NCBI GenBank assembly: GCA_019186825.1
Contig: JABARP010000022.1
Span: 19,529 to 83,528, forward strand
Length of the DNA: 64,000 nucleotides
Source: Pyrinomonadaceae bacterium
GTDB lineage: Bacteria; Acidobacteriota; Blastocatellia; Pyrinomonadales; Pyrinomonadaceae
Reading direction: 5' to 3'
Shown here: positions 8,762 to 18,607 of the stretch, piece after piece
Numbering within the stretch: the first letter of the stretch is position 1
Layout of the letters: each line of letters starts with the position of its first letter
The notes under the pieces: generated by a model
What the model was told of the DNA's origin: nothing
Database searches by the model: none
The model's input: only the letters and a program-made list of their open reading frames with translations
Translations under genes and position numbers: made by a program

Positions 8762-9635
8762 AAGGCAGCGTCGAAACGACACACTCCGTCCCACCGGCAA
8801 AAAGCTTTGTGCCCGGCTCAAGAAAGTCGTACCGGACGAAACCGAGTGCGATGTGCTTGTCGAGTTTCGGCGAGAAGCGGACGGACGTGATGAGCCCTGC
8901 GTTCTTATCCTCGGCGGTTTTCAATTCGCTGCCCGCGTCGAGTTCCTGAGAGAGTTCAAGCCCCGAAAGACGCTTTGCGATATGCCCACGAAAATGAATT
9001 CTTGCGATAATTTCCTGCCCGATGTAGCAGCCTTTTTTGTACGAGATCATATCGTCGATGCCAAGCTCCGGCACGACGGTCGTCTCGTCCATATCTTTAC
9101 CGTAGAGCGGAACGCCGGACTCGATCCTCAGCGTCTCGAACGTTTCGTCGTCGATCTCGACAGCATCGTTCAACGCGGTTTCAAATTCCCCGGTAGATCC
9201 ATTCGGGATAAAGAAGCCTGCGCCGTAAGGCCGCTCAAAAACAAACGCGTCGCTGGCCGCGGCCGCTCTGAATTTTTCGCTATCGCCGAAGACCTCAAAA
9301 TTCGCATGGGTATCCGACAGGTCTTCGAGAATAAAATCTCCCGCAAAAGTGAACCGGTAAAGATTCTGCCAGAGCTTTTCGCGCGTCGCAGATTCGGTCT
9401 CGATGATGAATCGTTCCCCGCGTTTTGCGAAGGAAACAGCCGCGAGCAAGCGGCCTTGCGCATTAGGAAAAGCGGCGAGCATCGACCCACCGTCTTCGAG
9501 CGTCTTCACGTCGTTCGTGATCAGGCCGTCAAGGAACCGAAGCGCTTCCGACCCCGAAACCGCAAACAACCCGCGGCCTTCGCGTCGATATCCGGCGGCT
9601 CCGTTCCGCACTTTGTCGTAAATGTTCTCGGGCAT
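8754..9635 (-). CDS. ygfZ: YgfZ/GcvT-family folate-binding protein
   Basis: 293 residues with the family signature KGCYIGQE (near residues 197-204). That Cys-containing loop is the hallmark of YgfZ-like proteins, which use folate and support Fe-S cluster enzymes such as the MiaB-type tRNA methylthiotransferase. The N-terminal half (GEALRFLDGLITNDV-like) and the C-terminal barrel (GFVRYDF.EPGT) match the GcvT fold. It lies 18 bp after the uracil-DNA glycosylase gene on the same strand, so the two are probably co-transcribed. Confidence 0.9.
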   Translation of the reverse strand: MPENIYDKVRNGAAGYRREGRGLFAVSGSEALRFLDGLITNDVKTLEDGGSMLAAFPNAQGRLLAAVSFAKRGERFIIETESATREKLWQNLYRFTFAGDFILEDLSDTHANFEVFGDSEKFRAAAASDAFVFERPYGAGFFIPNGSTGEFETALNDAVEIDDETFETLRIESGVPLYGKDMDETTVVPELGIDDMISYKKGCYIGQEIIARIHFRGHIAKRLSGLELSQELDAGSELKTAEDKNAGLITSVRFSPKLDKHIALGFVRYDFLEPGTKLFAGGTECVVSTLPFI

Positions 9636-9653
9636 TTTTTCGTTTCTATTATT

Positions 9654-10250
9654 CTAGCAATTCTCGATTGCCTGCCTAAGCGCCTGAAAATGCGCAAGCT
9701 GGATATCGAGCCCTCTTTGCGACGCGATGACGAGCGGGCTTGGGTGATAAAGCGGCACGAGGATGCGGCCGTTCCAATGCTGGATCGTTCCGGCGTGTTC
9801 TTTCAGCGTGAACGAGTGAGCCTCGATGAGCTTCAGCGAATCGAGCCCGACGGCGCCGAGCGTCGCGACAAGCGGCGGATCGATCAGCTCAAGAAGCCTG
9901 CGAAGATAGTGCGAACAATTGCGTATCTCGGCACGTGTCGGCTTTCGGTTGGCGTCCGTCGCAGAACGCGGGCTGCACATCACGGCGCTTGTCAGAAAAA
10001 CGTCGTCGCGGCTCAGACCGATCGAATCGAACAGGATCTGAAGGTTGTCGCCGGATTTATCGCCCGTGAAGGGCCTGCGTGTCCGGTCCGCACCCGCCCT
10101 TCCCGGCGCCTCGCCGACGAAAAAGACCTTCGGGTCCAGAGAGCCGTTCAATTCGCTCAAAACCGCCGTTTTATCGGCAAGATCGGGACAGATCGTGCAT
10201 ACCTGGGCCTCGATATAAATGGCTTTGAACGCTTCGAACTTCCCGCTCAT
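9654..10250 (-). CDS. Fe-S uracil-DNA glycosylase, family 4/5 type
   Basis: 198 residues. Four Cys in the spacing expected for a [4Fe-4S] cluster are visible: Cys18, Cys21, Cys92 and Cys112, the latter two around NR.PTR.E. Motif 1 begins GEAPG like family 4 but continues [14 protein letters not shown] like family 5, and motif 2 is HPSP (169-172). The enzyme should remove uracil, and possibly other deaminated bases, from DNA. The mixed motif makes the exact family uncertain. It is followed by ygfZ, an Fe-S-related maintenance gene, on the same strand. Confidence 0.9.
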   Translation of the reverse strand: MSGKFEAFKAIYIEAQVCTICPDLADKTAVLSELNGSLDPKVFFVGEAPGRAGADRTRRPFTGDKSGDNLQILFDSIGLSRDDVFLTSAVMCSPRSATDANRKPTRAEIRNCSHYLRRLLELIDPPLVATLGAVGLDSLKLIEAHSFTLKEHAGTIQHWNGRILVPLYHPSPLVIASQRGLDIQLAHFQALRQAIENC

Positions 10251-10424
10251 AGCTCAATTCTATCGGATGGAGCGACGCCGGGCGAAATTCGCCGGATCTC
10301 CGCACAACGGCTCTTGCAACAAGGAAACCCGCGGACGAGTTTGTTACAATTTAGTTGAAGCAAAACCTCAAAAGTGTGTGCTAGATGTTGAGCTTATTAG
10401 GAATATAGACTTAGTCAATAGATT

Positions 10425-11510
10425 ATGAGCCAAGTAACAGAAGAAATCGTCCTGGACTCCCTCCGGAAGATCATTGACCCCGATCTCCGAAAGGACATTG
10501 TAAAGCTGGGGTTCGTTAAAGACCTTGCGATCGACGGCGGCAAGGTATCGTTCAGAATCGTTCTGACGACGCCCGCCTGCCCGGTCAAAGAAGAAATGGA
10601 ATCGCAGGCACAGGCGCTTGTTTCGGCCATCGAAGGCGTAACGGAGGTCAACGTAACGATGGACGCCGAAGTGCCGAAAGGCCGTGGCGTAAAAGATAAC
10701 GTTGCGGTTCCGGGCGTCAAGAATATCATTGCCGTCTCAAGCGGAAAGGGCGGCGTCGGAAAATCGACCGTCGCGGTGAATCTCGCAGTTTCGCTTGCGC
10801 AGAATGGCGCGAAGGTCGGGCTGATGGACGCCGACGTTTACGGGCCGAACGTCCCGCTGATGCTCGGTACGGGTTTCGAGCAGCCGCCGGTATTTAACGG
10901 CCAGCTTATCCCGCTCGAAGCACACGGCGTGAAGATGATCTCGATGGCGCTGCTCGTTCCGCAGGATAAACCGATGATCCTCCGCGGGCCGATGCTGCAC
11001 GGTATCGTCCGCCAATTCTTGACCGACGTGAACTGGGGCGAGCTCGACTATCTCGTCGTCGATATGCCGCCGGGAACAGGCGATGTCCAGCTCAGCTTGG
11101 CGCAGCTCGTGCCGGTGCAGGGAGCGGTCATTGTAACGACGCCGCAGGAGGTATCGCTTGCGGACGTCCGACGAGCGGTCAAGATGTTCGAGCAGGTGAA
11201 TGTGCCGGTCCTCGGCGTGATCGAAAACATGTCGTACTTTGTCGCGCCGGATACGGGAACGCGGTACAACATTTTCGGCGAGGGCGGCGGCAAAAAACTT
11301 GCGGATGAATATGGGCTGAAGTTCCTCGGTGAAGTGCCGTTGGGCCTCGAGGTTCGCGAGGGCGGCGACAAAGGCATTCCGGTCGTCATTTCGGCACCGG
11401 GTTCGCCACAGACCGCAGCGTTCCTGAAGGTCGCCGAAGAGGTCGCACGCGAGATCTCGATCGAGGCAATGAAGCCGGAACTTACGATCCTGAGCAAAGC
11501 CCATTCCTAA
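10425..11510 (+). CDS. mrp: Mrp/NBP35-type Fe-S cluster carrier ATPase
   Basis: 361 residues. An N-terminal MIP18 (DUF59) domain covers about 1-80, with the conserved TPACP Cys at residue 52. It is followed by a P-loop of the deviant Walker A type, SSGKGGVGKS (105-114). These proteins bind and hand on Fe-S clusters in the cytoplasm. After ENMSYF, where many homologues carry the cluster-binding CPxC, this protein has APDT (274-277); variants without that pair are known, for example in cyanobacterial/plastid relatives. No Shine-Dalgarno is evident before the ATG. It converges with the kinase gene, one base apart. Confidence 0.93.
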   Translation: MSQVTEEIVLDSLRKIIDPDLRKDIVKLGFVKDLAIDGGKVSFRIVLTTPACPVKEEMESQAQALVSAIEGVTEVNVTMDAEVPKGRGVKDNVAVPGVKNIIAVSSGKGGVGKSTVAVNLAVSLAQNGAKVGLMDADVYGPNVPLMLGTGFEQPPVFNGQLIPLEAHGVKMISMALLVPQDKPMILRGPMLHGIVRQFLTDVNWGELDYLVVDMPPGTGDVQLSLAQLVPVQGAVIVTTPQEVSLADVRRAVKMFEQVNVPVLGVIENMSYFVAPDTGTRYNIFGEGGGKKLADEYGLKFLGEVPLGLEVREGGDKGIPVVISAPGSPQTAAFLKVAEEVAREISIEAMKPELTILSKAHS

Positions 11511-11518
11511 ATTAGGAA
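11504..11518. repeat. Palindrome containing both convergent stop codons
   Basis: TTCCTAA, a central A, then TTAGGAA: a perfect 7-bp inverted repeat. It includes the TAA of mrp on the plus strand and the TAA of the kinase on the minus strand. It may be a minimal shared transcript end or simply the result of tight packing. Confidence 0.5.
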
Positions 11519-14205
11519 AGCGAGCGGAGCGTCTCAAGGAGCTTTTTGTACTTCTCTTCTTCGGATCTCGAGAGAAGGCTTGCGGCCTTTAGTTTCTCGA
11601 AATAGGGTTTCGCGAGTTCGAAATTCTCTTTCGCGGTCTTGATATTAGCGGGAGTGCGGCCTTTAGCGAGAGCGGCATTCCCGAGACCCGAATAGATGTC
11701 GGCGTATTGCTCGTCGGTTTGCGTTTCGGCTGAAAGGCGGCCGGCCATCTTCAAGGCTTTTGTGTAGATCGCGGTCGCCTCATCAGGCTTTTTGCCTTTC
11801 ACCAGCCAGTCCCCAAAATAAGTGTGCGTTACGACGTAGTTGTCCATCGAGTAGTTATAATTCGGGTCGGCACCAAAAACGTCATCATACATCGTCACGG
11901 AGCGATGAAATTCGGCATAGCAATCCGCCGTCCGGCCTGCGCGGCAGAGTGCGTCTGCGTAGTTCCCGACGAGCGTTGCGAGGTTCATTTTTGAAGAGTA
12001 GTTCTTCGAATCGTCGGCCGCGATCTCTTCGGCCAGCTTGACGGCCTTAACACCAAACTCCAGCCCGGCATTCGCATCGCCGGCCTCGGTCCCGGCGGCA
12101 GCAACACGGCCATACATCATCGCCAAATTGTATTTGTATTTTGCTACACCCTTATTCTCCTCATAGATCCGTTCAACAGTTGGTACGGCATTGCGCATAT
12201 GCTGGAGAGAGGCGGCAAAGTCCTTTCTCATATAGGTAATATCACCCAGCCGAACTTCGCAGGCAGCAACGGCCATCGCCTTCTTCAGATCGTCGGGTGC
12301 AGCGGCAAGATCGGCTTTCGTCATTGCCAACGCCGTTAGTTGGATATCGAGCGCTCCGTCGAAATCGCCAAGCTGTTCGCGCACCTGACTCGCTCGATTG
12401 TATGAGTCGATCGCGGCACCACGATCGTTCTCAACCCCACGACGTTCGATCTCCTGCGTGTAAGAAACGGACTTATCGCAATGTTCCTTGGCCTCTGCGA
12501 AAGTGCCTGTGGCCCAAAGGCCTTCGCACAAGCGCATTTCCCCATTCCGAATGCCGATAATATCCTCGACGCTATCCTGATCGGCGTCGAAAAGCTCTTG
12601 CCTGATCGCCAGAGATTTGCGATAGCTCTCAACGGCCCCTTTCGAGTCGCCAAGGCCGGTCGATCTGAACGGATTTCCCAGAAGATCGCCGATCTTCTCA
12701 TAACCTTCGGCGATCTCGCGTTTAAGCGCAGGTTCAGCTACGCCTTCGGCAGCGAGTCCGTCGAGGTATCGGAGCCCGTCGGTTACCATCTTGTGCCGCA
12801 GTTCGGTCGTGCCGGCGATGTTCGCCATCCCGTCGTAGTATTCGAAGATCATACTCCGGGAAAGTTCGCGAACCTGTGCAAAGCGTTGCTCTGCCAACTG
12901 CCGTTCGCGATTTGCGACCGTGTATTGCCACGCCGAGATGCCGGTTGCCGCAATAAGCAGAGCCGCGGCGACCGACACACCGATCGCACCCGTTCGGTGA
13001 CGCCGAAGGAATTTCTTCAACCGGTATGAGCTTGAGTCGGCCGTGGCCGTGACGGGTAAACCCGCCTGGAATTTGCGAATATCCTCGGCGAACTCTTCGA
13101 CCGATTGATACCGGCGATCTTGTTCGCGGCGTAAAGCTTTCAGGACGATGTTGTCGAGGTCTCCCTGCAGACGCTTTGGTTCGACGCCGGTGACATCTGA
13201 TCTTTCCGTAATTCGCACAAGCGGATCTGCATCGTCGGTTTCCGAAGCGTGGCTTGCCGTCTTACCCGATTCGCGTGTCCGCGCAGCGGTCGAGGGCCGA
13301 CGCGGCTCACCCGAGAGCAGAAACTGGATCAGCTCATTCGGGGCCTTTCCCTTTGTGTCAAAAGGACGCTCGCCCGTCAGCAGTTCGTAAAGGATCACGC
13401 CGAGGCTGTAAACATCGGTCGAGGTCGAGGTCGCCTTCCCCTCGATCTGCTCGGGCGAAGCATATTCGGGCGTCATGACACGAAATTGGGTCACGGTTGC
13501 CTCATCGGTATCGGCGCTCCAATCGGGTGAGAGCAGCTTTGCAATGCCGAAATCAAGAAGCTTTGGCTCGCCGTCCCTTGTAACGAGGATGTTCGAGGGT
13601 TTCAGGTCGCGATGGACGACAAGGTTGCGATGTGCTGCAGTGACCGCCGAACAGACCTTTCGGAAGAGGGCGAGACGCTCGTCGAGGCCGTACTTCTCCG
13701 CCGCGCAGAACTCGCGTATCTCGCGGCCATCGACGTATTCCATTACGAAGTACGGAAGGCCGTCGGTCGTCGAACCGCCGTCGAGCATTCGAGCAATATT
13801 CGGATGATCAAGCGCGGCTAGTATCTGCCGCTCGATCAGGAAACGCTTGAGAACAAGGCCCGTGTCCATTCCGCGTTTGATGAGCTTTAGAGCGACTTGC
13901 TGCGAAAAGCCCTCGCCGGTGTGGTGTGCGAGATAGACGGTTCCCATGCCGCCGGAACCAAGCTTTTCAACGATGGTGTAATCGTCGATGGAGTCCGGCA
14001 TATCGTCGCCTTCATGCCCGCCGTGTAAGACGATGGCCGGCTTCTCGATAAAATCTTCAGCCTCGTGGTCGGCTTTTATTAGACGCTCGACATCTGCTCT
14101 GAGAGATAGGTCAAGCCCGTCGAGGAACGCCCGGCGTTCTTGCGGCCGCATTTCGCTCACAGCAGCGAAAGCGTCTTTAATTAGTTTCCATTTTGTCGGG
14201 TCCAT
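11512..14205 (-). CDS. Membrane Ser/Thr protein kinase with C-terminal TPR region
   Basis: 897 residues from the ATG at 14205; a TTG four codons upstream is less likely. The kinase domain (about 75-385) shows the glycine loop GSGGMGTVY, the invariant Lys in VALKLIK, catalytic VHRDLKPSN and DFG in LLDFGIAK. A ~45-residue insert sits in the C-lobe. One membrane segment (near 415-440) follows, then ~440 residues of helical repeats resembling TPRs, presumably extracytoplasmic. The gene lies 42 bp after the ECF sigma gene on the same strand, a pairing common in Acidobacteriota, so a shared signalling circuit is inferred. Confidence 0.93.
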   Translation of the reverse strand: MDPTKWKLIKDAFAAVSEMRPQERRAFLDGLDLSLRADVERLIKADHEAEDFIEKPAIVLHGGHEGDDMPDSIDDYTIVEKLGSGGMGTVYLAHHTGEGFSQQVALKLIKRGMDTGLVLKRFLIERQILAALDHPNIARMLDGGSTTDGLPYFVMEYVDGREIREFCAAEKYGLDERLALFRKVCSAVTAAHRNLVVHRDLKPSNILVTRDGEPKLLDFGIAKLLSPDWSADTDEATVTQFRVMTPEYASPEQIEGKATSTSTDVYSLGVILYELLTGERPFDTKGKAPNELIQFLLSGEPRRPSTAARTRESGKTASHASETDDADPLVRITERSDVTGVEPKRLQGDLDNIVLKALRREQDRRYQSVEEFAEDIRKFQAGLPVTATADSSSYRLKKFLRRHRTGAIGVSVAAALLIAATGISAWQYTVANRERQLAEQRFAQVRELSRSMIFEYYDGMANIAGTTELRHKMVTDGLRYLDGLAAEGVAEPALKREIAEGYEKIGDLLGNPFRSTGLGDSKGAVESYRKSLAIRQELFDADQDSVEDIIGIRNGEMRLCEGLWATGTFAEAKEHCDKSVSYTQEIERRGVENDRGAAIDSYNRASQVREQLGDFDGALDIQLTALAMTKADLAAAPDDLKKAMAVAACEVRLGDITYMRKDFAASLQHMRNAVPTVERIYEENKGVAKYKYNLAMMYGRVAAAGTEAGDANAGLEFGVKAVKLAEEIAADDSKNYSSKMNLATLVGNYADALCRAGRTADCYAEFHRSVTMYDDVFGADPNYNYSMDNYVVTHTYFGDWLVKGKKPDEATAIYTKALKMAGRLSAETQTDEQYADIYSGLGNAALAKGRTPANIKTAKENFELAKPYFEKLKAASLLSRSEEEKYKKLLETLRSLS

Positions 14206-14247
14206 CGTCGTCCACAACCACTACGCGTAAGATAGTTCGATTTTGGC

Positions 14248-14808
14248 TCAGCCGCAGTTTATTCGATCGAAAAGCCAGGCTCGGGCCGACGCCCATTCCC
14301 TTTTAACGGTTGCGGGTGAGATCTTCAGCACTTCGGCGGCCTCTTCAATAGAAAGGCCCGCAAAATATCGAAGTTCGACGACGCGGGCCTGATCCTGGTC
14401 AAATTTTTCGAGTTCGCACAATGCAGCGTCGAGGTCGAGCAGCTCCTGATCGGCCGCGATCGAGACGCCGAGCGAATCGTCGAGCGGCACCTTTTCAACA
14501 TCGCGTTTTTTTGAGCGGCGTGCCCGAGCCGCATCGATGAGTATCCGACGCATCGCCTGAGCGGCAATGGCAAAGAACTGGCCGCGGTTCGCCCAATCGA
14601 CCGTGCGCTGTTCGGTCAGTTTGAAATAGGCTTCGTGGACGAGTTCAGTCGTCTGCAGCGAGGCCTCATATTCGCGATTGAGAAAGCTGCCGGCAAGGCG
14701 GCGAAGTTCGTTATAGACGAGCGGGAGCAGGCGGTCGAGAGCTTCGCGATCTTTCGCATCGCCGCTCTTTCCGAGTTCATTCAGCAATAGCGTGACTTCG
14801 GTCGCCAT
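14248..14808 (-). CDS. ECF-family sigma factor (TIGR02999 type)
   Basis: 186 residues from the ATG at 14808; an upstream in-frame start would add eight residues. It has a region 2-like segment (LLPLVYNELRRLA...TTELVHEAY.KL) and a region 4 helix-turn-helix (ELRYFAGLSIEEAAEVL.IS.ATVKREW). The length and motifs are those of the ECF group that travels with Ser/Thr kinases. No anti-sigma factor is seen. Control probably goes through the downstream kinase, which is an inference from gene order. Confidence 0.93.
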   Translation of the reverse strand: MATEVTLLLNELGKSGDAKDREALDRLLPLVYNELRRLAGSFLNREYEASLQTTELVHEAYFKLTEQRTVDWANRGQFFAIAAQAMRRILIDAARARRSKKRDVEKVPLDDSLGVSIAADQELLDLDAALCELEKFDQDQARVVELRYFAGLSIEEAAEVLKISPATVKREWASARAWLFDRINCG

Positions 14809-15067
14809 TGCGGCATATTTTAGCACACGCAAGGCCTAACGCGAGCGGATATTTCTCTTGTATTTTCAAAGATTTATGGCCATTGGGCCACGCGGTTTTT
14901 TCGGGGAATATCACGCAAGGTATCCGCCCGGAGTTTCGGGGCCGAACCTGCCAAAACGAAGCAACATTTTTTGAGGCGTGAGCCAAATTCCGACGGATCT
15001 ACGCGTATTGGTTTGAAGCCTGATCCACCATCGACACGGCCGGGACTTCGGAGGAACAAGATCCTAT

Positions 15068-16345
15068 ATGAAACGCATACTTAGCTTATTGCTCACATTG
15101 GCCATTCTTTCGCCCGCAACATTCGCCGACTGGAAACTATCGCAGAAAACGACGCCAGGCGGGTCGAACATGGGTATGATCACGACGATCTACTTAAAAG
15201 GCGTCAGGCAGCGAACCGAGATGAAGATGGATATGGATCCCGAAACCGCTGCGGCGATGAGTCAGATGGGTTCAATGGCGTCCCAAATGATGCCGGAGAT
15301 GCCGATCTCGATCCAGCAATGCGATCTGAAACAGGACCTTTACCTGAGCGACCGCAACAAGCAGTTCTTCATCGATTACTACGACTGGTCGTCCGTACCG
15401 CCGGAGAAACTCGCCCGCCGCGGCAATCAGAAGATCACGATCAAGGGAACCGTAACGATCGATTCCTGGGTCGTCGATTCCGGCAAGCGGCAAAAGATGT
15501 TCGGCCTCGATGCAAAGTGGCTCAAGTGGACGCAGACGATCGAGACCTCGCCCGACGCATGCCAAACGTCCGAACCGGTAAAGATGGAGTTCGAAGGCTG
15601 GTTCGTGCAGTTGTCGGTCGAGTCACAGTCCTGCCCGACGAATCGCCCGCCTCCGACAGGCGGCGGATGCATGCCGAAGATGATCTTCAAACGCATCGCC
15701 AATCCGGGATTTATGCTCACCGGCACGAGAAAGACCTATCTCAACGGCAAACTTACCGACACTTCGAAGGTCGAGACACTCGATCTTTCCAGTGCGACTC
15801 TCGCACAGTCACTCTTTGACGTGCCGACCAACCCGTGGATCGAGGTCGAGTCCATGGCCGCTTTGATGAAAAAGCAAATAAATATCGATACGTCCGCGAA
15901 GACGGTCTTCTCCGACGGCGGCAAATCGCAGAAGACGATCGCTATCGACTATTTCTCGGGCAAGGCGAACAAGGTCGATCAGGATGCGTTGCGTTCGTAC
16001 ATTTCGAGCAAAGTGAGTTCTGCAGGGATGAGCGGATATTTGGTCTCGTCGGCGGCAGACATCGCGGGCGGAAAATTCGCGAATGTCATCGGCGTTGAGA
16101 TCAAAAAGACAAAGGAATCCGGAGCGGCAAAGATCGGAGGCCTTTTCGGAAAGATCACCGGATCGACCGATGCGGCAAAAGCAGGAACGACTTCCGCCGA
16201 GATCGTCGTAACGCTTTACGGAAGCGACGGGAAGACGGTCGTTGCCTCAATGCCTGCGACCGCCGAGGTTAAAGGCCAGCCTGATGACGCCGTCAGGGCA
16301 GCGATAGACCAGGTGATCGGAAGCCTGCTCGCGAAGGCAAAATAA
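15068..16345 (+). CDS. Secreted protein of unknown function
   Basis: 425 residues with a clear signal peptide (MKRILSLLLTLAILS..., cleavage after ATFA). An upstream GGAGGA supports the start. The N-terminal part resembles DUF4412-like lipoprotein/periplasmic domains (GVRQRTEMKM, then a YLSDRNKQFFIDY segment), but I cannot name the family with certainty. The last ~140 residues form a second alpha/beta unit that could be a lipoprotein- or CsgG-like domain. It is the first of three secreted genes in a row, with the next starting 11 bp downstream behind GGAGG. Confidence 0.75.
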   Translation: MKRILSLLLTLAILSPATFADWKLSQKTTPGGSNMGMITTIYLKGVRQRTEMKMDMDPETAAAMSQMGSMASQMMPEMPISIQQCDLKQDLYLSDRNKQFFIDYYDWSSVPPEKLARRGNQKITIKGTVTIDSWVVDSGKRQKMFGLDAKWLKWTQTIETSPDACQTSEPVKMEFEGWFVQLSVESQSCPTNRPPPTGGGCMPKMIFKRIANPGFMLTGTRKTYLNGKLTDTSKVETLDLSSATLAQSLFDVPTNPWIEVESMAALMKKQINIDTSAKTVFSDGGKSQKTIAIDYFSGKANKVDQDALRSYISSKVSSAGMSGYLVSSAADIAGGKFANVIGVEIKKTKESGAAKIGGLFGKITGSTDAAKAGTTSAEIVVTLYGSDGKTVVASMPATAEVKGQPDDAVRAAIDQVIGSLLAKAK

Positions 16346-16356
16346 CGGAGGCCTGT

Positions 16357-18588
16357 ATGAAGGACATTGCACTCTCAACATTGATCTTGCTCATTCTCTC
16401 CGTCGGTTCATTGGCTCAACCGCCGCGTCGGACCGGCCCGCCGATAGTTCGCGGACCGGCACCGGCACCAAAAGTTAAGGCCATCGCGATCGACGATCCG
16501 CTGAATGATTTTGCGAAGAAAGGCCTGCCGGGGGCGTACGTCTTCGGCGGCGATCCCGATGCGGCCCTCGCGCGCAAGGCCGCAGCGCTGATCCTGAGCG
16601 ACGACGAGAATTCCCTTTCGGCACTCATTGGTGCGCTACAGGTCGCGGGCTTTCACATCATCGACCAGGATCAGAAGATCTTGTTCAAGCCTTCGCATTC
16701 AAATGGCACGGCATTCTTTGACTACGAGGTTGCCGGAATGCTCCGCTCTGCCAAGATGGGATTCGCTACGAGCCTCGAAAAGTTCGGCACGGTCGTAAAA
16801 GGAGATTCGCCGATCCTTAAGAACATCGATATTGCCGGCAAAATGCTTGCCGACCTGAAGGCAGCACGAGCGGGCAAAGACCTGCAGAATAAGTTCCTCG
16901 TTGAGCTTATCTTTGCTCTCGGAAACGGCACGTCAGGCATTGCAACACCGCAGTCGAACATAAATATGCTGCAAATGTCGCTCATCGAGCGGCGCTATCT
17001 TGGCGACCTCGCCGCAACATACGAGGAAATGGCGGGCGCGGGCGTCTCGCTTTTTGACCGAGGTCGCAACCGCGAAGTTCCGGTCAAGTTCGTCAACGCG
17101 AGTTTCAGCGGAATGCCCGCGATCTTTGCAACGCACAGCGCAGTTCCTGATGATTCGCCCTGCCCTGCGATAGACACTGCCGCCGAGGCTCAAGGATATA
17201 AGAAGAAAGGCGAGAAGATCATCAAGATCTTCGGGTACGAACATCCGGGAAAGGCGGCGTTCGACGAGTATTTCAAGGACGCGGCGAAAGGCGTCGAGCT
17301 TGCGAATACGATCACCTCATATCTAAAGCTGATCGCCGCAAACCTATTCATCGAGATCGAGGTCGATGTTCCGAACGCTCCGCTTGTTCGCACCAAGAGC
17401 AACCAACTGATCGACCGCGGTGAAGAACGTATCGTAACCGCGACGTTCAAACGCTATTTTCCGAACTCAGGGCAGATCAATTGTGTGGCAAAGGTCATCA
17501 AAATGGCGACGGGTGCCGACCTCGAGGTGCCGGAAGAAGGCGTGTTGAAGGACGTTCCGGTCAAGTGGGAACCGCTCGATCGCGCCGAGAACGCACCGCT
17601 CTATATCGATGCGCTCGACCGTGGAGATGTTTCCAAGCAAAAGACGGACAATGCGGGCCAAAACAAGATAAAGGCTACGGGCAAGGAACAGCGGAAAGAT
17701 CTACGGAAGATCGCCGTTACTCCCGTGCCAAAAAAGGATCGCTGGCGAGTTTCAGTTGCGACCGAGAACATGGACGCGAACAAGGATATTCCGAAGATCC
17801 TTTGGGGTGCGCTCGATCTTAGAAGCGGCGGGATCGTCGGCTATTTGATCGGGGTCGTACCGGACGTGCTGGCAAAGATGGCCCTTAAGACCTATCGCGT
17901 CGATATCCCTGTCAAAGATTGGGAGCCGTGCAGCGCCGATTGGGCCGGCACAGTAAGTTACACACGCGATCTTCGAAAGACGACGGTCGTGAAATCGAAC
18001 CGAACACCGGGAATGAATTCGGCAGGCGACGGCGTCAAGACGGTCGATATTCACGAGGACGTTGAGATCACTCTCAACCCGAGAACACCCGAAGAGGTTG
18101 CGGCCGGAGCGCCAAAAAGGCGCGCGACCTACGATGTGTACGGCTATTACACAACAAAATTCGAGGGCAAACGCGAGAACGATCCGTGCTGCGGCAAAAC
18201 TGAGGGCAGTTACACAACGTCCTTCGTATCGGGCACCGACATCACGTTTCAGAAACCGAGCTATGAGTATTCCTTCGGTATGAACTTCTCAGGTGGTGAT
18301 TCCGACTATCAACTCGGCTTTATGCTCGACAGCGGACCGGTGCCGTCAAAAGTGCACGACTACGAGCGTGTTGACGAAACAACCTGCAGCCTCGAGAAAG
18401 GACACGATGAGAATACAGAAAGCTCGGCGTGGGTGCACGCAAATCTTGCAGAAGGACGTTATCCGACGATGTACCTGAACGACGGCGTTCAACTAGCTGG
18501 CTCAAAGTCCTACCAGGATCCAGACGGTGGGACGGTCACGTGGGCTTGGGAGTTGAGCAGATGCGCGGGCAAGCAAGGCTCCCGCTGA
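16357..18588 (+). CDS. Large secreted protein of unknown function
   Basis: 743 residues with an N-terminal signal peptide (cleavage near SLAQ) followed by a short Pro-rich linker. I do not recognise a domain. Cys residues are few and widely spaced, and the second half looks beta-rich with many Tyr/Thr (NYTTSF-type strands). GGAGG at 16347-16351 supports the ATG. It is coupled to the gene upstream (11 bp) and downstream (19 bp), so the three are probably expressed together and exported together. Confidence 0.75.
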   Translation: MKDIALSTLILLILSVGSLAQPPRRTGPPIVRGPAPAPKVKAIAIDDPLNDFAKKGLPGAYVFGGDPDAALARKAAALILSDDENSLSALIGALQVAGFHIIDQDQKILFKPSHSNGTAFFDYEVAGMLRSAKMGFATSLEKFGTVVKGDSPILKNIDIAGKMLADLKAARAGKDLQNKFLVELIFALGNGTSGIATPQSNINMLQMSLIERRYLGDLAATYEEMAGAGVSLFDRGRNREVPVKFVNASFSGMPAIFATHSAVPDDSPCPAIDTAAEAQGYKKKGEKIIKIFGYEHPGKAAFDEYFKDAAKGVELANTITSYLKLIAANLFIEIEVDVPNAPLVRTKSNQLIDRGEERIVTATFKRYFPNSGQINCVAKVIKMATGADLEVPEEGVLKDVPVKWEPLDRAENAPLYIDALDRGDVSKQKTDNAGQNKIKATGKEQRKDLRKIAVTPVPKKDRWRVSVATENMDANKDIPKILWGALDLRSGGIVGYLIGVVPDVLAKMALKTYRVDIPVKDWEPCSADWAGTVSYTRDLRKTTVVKSNRTPGMNSAGDGVKTVDIHEDVEITLNPRTPEEVAAGAPKRRATYDVYGYYTTKFEGKRENDPCCGKTEGSYTTSFVSGTDITFQKPSYEYSFGMNFSGGDSDYQLGFMLDSGPVPSKVHDYERVDETTCSLEKGHDENTESSAWVHANLAEGRYPTMYLNDGVQLAGSKSYQDPDGGTVTWAWELSRCAGKQGSR

Positions 18589-18607
18589 TCTTAGAGAGGT
18601 GAAAGAT

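Noticed and set aside
8853..10358. 501-codon open frame on the plus strand opposite ygfZ and the UDG gene
   Set aside because: Both minus-strand genes have clear family motifs; the frame is the usual antisense shadow of high-GC codons and shows no domain.
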